The position numbers and the translations under genes were made by a program. Under the pieces are notes generated by a model that was not told the DNA's origin, ran no database searches, and worked only from the letters and a program-made list of their open reading frames with translations. DNA of 6,912 nt from Acidobacteriota bacterium (GTDB lineage Bacteria > Acidobacteriota > Terriglobia > Bryobacterales > Bryobacteraceae): positions 1 to 6,912 of the forward strand of contig VFZQ01000287.1 of NCBI GenBank assembly GCA_016871135.1, written 5' to 3'. Positions 5,107 to 6,912 of this stretch are shown here, piece after piece; within the stretch, counting starts at the first letter, position 1; each line of letters begins with the position of its first letter.

Positions 5107-5722
5107 TGGTGTTGTGCTTTCGGAATGAGTCTAGGACCGGCCCGAGTTTCGATTCCATCCTGTGCCAGCGAATCCGCTCGGCGATGACAATCGATTGCAG
5201 TTGCGTGAACGCTTCCTCGAGTTCGTCGTTGATGATGATGTACTGATAACGGCTATTCTCCGCCATATCGTCCACCGCTTGTTTCAGTCTACGCTCGATC
5301 GCCGCCTCGTCTTCGGTGTTCCGATTCCGGAGGCGCCGTTCCAAACCCGTGAAACTGGGCGGCACGACGAAGATGTAAACCGCGTCGATACCCTTCTCCT
5401 GTAATTGTCGCGCACCCTGGACTTCGATGTCGAGCAGCAGGTCCCGGCGCTGGAGCGCCGCCTCCTCCAATTCCTGGAAATGGGTGCCGTACAGATTGCC
5501 GGAAAACTCGGCGTGTTCGAAGAACCGGCCGGCGCGCAAATCCGCCTCGAAACGGTCGCGAGAGATGAAGTGATAGTCGACGCCGTCCTCTTCGCCCTTT
5601 CTTGGCTGGCGCGTGGTGCAACTCACCGAGAACCGCATGCCCGGGTCCCTTGCCAGCAACTGTTCGATCAGCACGGACTTCCCAGCGCCCGACGGTCCGG
5701 AAATAACAAAAAGTGTCGTCAT
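5099..5722 (-). CDS. gmk: Guanylate kinase
   Basis: The 207-residue product converts GMP or dGMP to the diphosphate with ATP. The P-loop GPSGAGKS is at 9-16. The GMP-binding region reads SVSCTTRQPRKGEEDGVDYHF (from 32); Ser34, Arg38, Arg41, Tyr50, Glu69 and Tyr78 fall at the positions of the known GMP ligands in yeast guanylate kinase. DIEVQGA (98-104) follows, then the lid region RLRNRNTEDEAAIERRL (129-145). Length is normal for the bacterial enzyme. The ATG overlaps the yicC stop as ATGA, and the 3' end overlaps rpoZ by 8 bases. Neither Shine-Dalgarno nor spacer is present in front of it, which points to re-initiation after yicC. The yicC-gmk-rpoZ order is conserved in many phyla. Confidence 0.97.
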   Translation of the reverse strand: MTTLFVISGPSGAGKSVLIEQLLARDPGMRFSVSCTTRQPRKGEEDGVDYHFISRDRFEADLRAGRFFEHAEFSGNLYGTHFQELEEAALQRRDLLLDIEVQGARQLQEKGIDAVYIFVVPPSFTGLERRLRNRNTEDEAAIERRLKQAVDDMAENSRYQYIIINDELEEAFTQLQSIVIAERIRWHRMESKLGPVLDSFRKHNTNV

Positions 5723-6612
5723 TCCAGATTCAGCGACTGCTCCCGGATTTTTTCGATATCGGCTTTGATCCCGAGCGCCGTCTCGGTCAGCGACAGCCCC
5801 TGCTCGCCGACGCCGTTGGTTTTCGACAACATCGTGTTCGTTTCCCGATTCATCTCCTGCAACAGAAAATCGAGCTTTTTGCCGACCTCGCCGCCCGCCA
5901 GCAGCAGTTTTTCCAAGTGCTCGGCGTGAATATCCAACCGTGCGATCTCCTCGCCGATGTCGCTGCGGTCCGCGATTATCGCCGCCTCCTGCACCATGCG
6001 CTGTGGTTCGATCGTCGCGCCGTTCAGCAGTTCGCTCAGCCGCTGCTGCAGCCGCGCCTGAAACGCCGGCAGTGCGCGCGAACGGATGTCGCGGACTTTC
6101 ACTACGGCGTCGCGAATGCTCTTGCCACGATCCAGCAACACGGCCAGCGTATCAACGCCTTCGCGCTCCCGGAACTGGTTCAGCTCGGCGACGGTATCCT
6201 CGGTCAGCTTGCAGAGGAACTGTTCCAGATTCGCATCGGGATCGCGGTCGCCGTTCGACCCGAGCATCCCCGGCAACCGCAGCGCCGCGCCCAGATCGGG
6301 CTCCGCCGTGATGCCGTGCCGCTCCGACGCCGCGCGCCACGCCGCGATAAACGAATCGAGCATTGCGTGGTTGACCGATGCATCGGCGTCGGCCGCGTTT
6401 CGCTTGATCGACGCGCGAATCTCCAGGTGCCCGCGCGAAATCAGCTTGCGGATGACATTCCGGATCGCATGCTCGTAAGGATCGAAATCCGGGGGCAGAT
6501 GAAAATGCAGATCGAGGCCGCGATGGTTCACGCTCTTGATGCTGAGAACGACTTCGGCGTCTGGTGCGCTGCGGCGTATGCGCGCGTAGCCGGTCATGCT
6601 TCGGATTGGCAT
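5719..6612 (-). CDS. yicC: YicC family protein, probable endoribonuclease
   Basis: The 297-residue protein starts with IRSMTGYAR (3-11), the N-terminal signature of the YicC family, followed by the conserved EVVLSIKSVNHRGLDLHFHL (20-39). The C-terminal domain has DRSDIGEEIARLDIHAEHL (215-233) and the signature GKKLDFLLQEMNRETNT (244-260), ending in ADIEKIREQ (284-292). Members are annotated as endoribonucleases, and E. coli YicC has been linked to sRNA turnover; the exact substrate is unknown. Between LSKT and ADIEKIREQ the chain is about five residues longer than in E. coli-type members, a form I associate with Acidobacteriota. The ATG at 6612 is chosen over the inner MTGYAR Met because it has a Shine-Dalgarno, GGAAG, 7 bases upstream. 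The stop overlaps gmk by four bases. Confidence 0.94.
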   Translation of the reverse strand: MPIRSMTGYARIRRSAPDAEVVLSIKSVNHRGLDLHFHLPPDFDPYEHAIRNVIRKLISRGHLEIRASIKRNAADADASVNHAMLDSFIAAWRAASERHGITAEPDLGAALRLPGMLGSNGDRDPDANLEQFLCKLTEDTVAELNQFREREGVDTLAVLLDRGKSIRDAVVKVRDIRSRALPAFQARLQQRLSELLNGATIEPQRMVQEAAIIADRSDIGEEIARLDIHAEHLEKLLLAGGEVGKKLDFLLQEMNRETNTMLSKTNGVGEQGLSLTETALGIKADIEKIREQSLNLE

Positions 6613-6619
6613 GTGGGAA

Positions 6620-6624
6620 CTTCC
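6620..6624 (-). promoter_or_regulatory. Shine-Dalgarno of yicC
   Basis: On the minus strand this reads GGAAG, with 7 bases before the yicC ATG at 6612-6610, in the 13-base spacer after the ABC exporter stop. It fixes the yicC start at the first Met rather than at the inner Met of MTGYAR. Confidence 0.65.
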
Positions 6625-6625
6625 A

Positions 6626-6912
6626 TTATGAATTACCGGCCTCGTGAAACTGCAATTCGTGCAGGCGTTGATAGACGCCGCCCGCGCTCACCAACTCCTC
6701 ATGACGGCCCGTTTCCACAATGCGGCCCTTGTCGAGCACCACGATTTTGTCGGCGCGGCGAATTGTCGAAAGACGGTGCGCGACCACGACGACGGTGCGG
6801 TTCTGCATCAGATTCGCCAGCGCTTTCTGCACCAGCACTTCGCTTTCGGTATCGAGATGCGACGTCGCCTCGTCGAGTATGAGAATCGGCGCGTTCTCGA
6901 GGAGCGCCCGGG
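6626..6912 (-). CDS. ABC exporter, C-terminal end of the ATPase domain (MsbA-like), 5' part outside the window
   Basis: The minus strand is open from the right edge to the TAA at 6628-6626, giving the last 94 residues of a fused permease-ATPase or ATPase subunit. They begin with RALLENAP, just after where the signature motif would lie, then show Walker B with the catalytic Glu (ILILDEATS), the D-loop SHLD, and the switch histidine in VAHRLSTIRRADKIVVLDKG. The ending GGVYQRLHELQF resembles the end of MsbA-type lipid A/phospholipid flippases, so a half-transporter at the inner membrane that moves a lipid or glycolipid is the best guess. The D-loop is normally SALD; here His replaces Ala. An inner GTG at 6838 is not a start; the reading frame continues upstream. 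It lies 13 bases before yicC on the same strand and may be the head of, or an earlier member of, the same operon. Substrate cannot be told from this piece. Confidence 0.9.
   Translation of the reverse strand, partial: RALLENAPILILDEATSHLDTESEVLVQKALANLMQNRTVVVVAHRLSTIRRADKIVVLDKGRIVETGRHEELVSAGGVYQRLHELQFHEAGNS

Larger units (their letters stand above)
1172..6912 (-). other. Predicted operon: ABC exporter-yicC-gmk-rpoZ-coaBC-udg-tmk-holB
   Basis: Eight genes in a row share the minus strand. The junctions are: a 13-base spacer (exporter-yicC), 4-base overlap (yicC-gmk), 8-base overlap (gmk-rpoZ), 9-base spacer (rpoZ-coaBC), 6-base spacer (coaBC-udg), 8-base overlap (udg-tmk) and 8-base overlap (tmk-holB). 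There is no room for a terminator at any junction, and none was seen. The promoter must lie right of the window unless one is inside a coding region. Co-transcription is inferred from spacing only. Whether hfq, 91 bases further on, is read through from this operon cannot be decided here. Confidence 0.8.

Noticed and set aside
5445..5460. Perfect hairpin CGGCGC-TGGA-GCGCCG as a terminator
   Set aside because: It lies in the middle of gmk, has no T-run on either strand, and is explained by GC-rich codons.
5713..6882. Plus-strand open frame of 389 codons antisense to yicC and the ABC exporter
   Set aside because: Arg/Gln-rich translation with no domain pattern, fully opposite well-supported genes; a shadow of codon bias.

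Overview
The window is GC-rich, gene-dense bacterial chromosome and nearly all of it is core housekeeping sequence. I see no tRNA, rRNA, CRISPR array, insertion sequence or phage gene. The best guess for the host is an Acidobacteriota bacterium, probably of the Solibacter/Bryobacter type. That rests on the unusual Hfq with an N-terminal tail, on a small secreted protein whose mature end begins DIDGSW, and on the form of the YicC C-terminus. It is recalled family resemblance, not a database result.

Layout. From the right edge to 1172 the minus strand carries a tightly packed gene train, read right to left: the C-terminal end of an MsbA-like ABC exporter (cut by the window edge), yicC, gmk, rpoZ, coaBC, a family 4 uracil-DNA glycosylase, tmk and holB. 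Neighbouring genes overlap by 4 or 8 bases or are separated by 6 to 13 bases, so this looks like one operon with coupled translation. A 91-base gap with an AT-rich core separates holB from hfq (766-1080, same strand), which has a GTG start and a strong Shine-Dalgarno. Left of that, a plus-strand macrodomain (ADP-ribosyl hydrolase type) gene, 285-794, converges on hfq and overlaps its 3' end by 29 bases. Its ATG lies inside the same CATG that gives the start of a divergent minus-strand gene for a small exported protein, which runs off the left edge.

Function. The operon joins nucleotide supply (gmk for GDP, tmk for dTDP), DNA replication and uracil repair (holB, udg), transcription (rpoZ), coenzyme A synthesis (coaBC), an RNase-family protein (yicC) and envelope lipid export. 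The left part holds RNA-regulation and ADP-ribose functions (hfq, macrodomain) and an exported protein of unknown role.

I did not find a new multi-gene system. The points most worth checking are the divergent Hfq, whose proximal-pocket and rim residues are replaced and whose tail is N-terminal, the shared CATG double start, the repeated ATGNNTGA overlaps, and the convergent hfq/macrodomain overlap.
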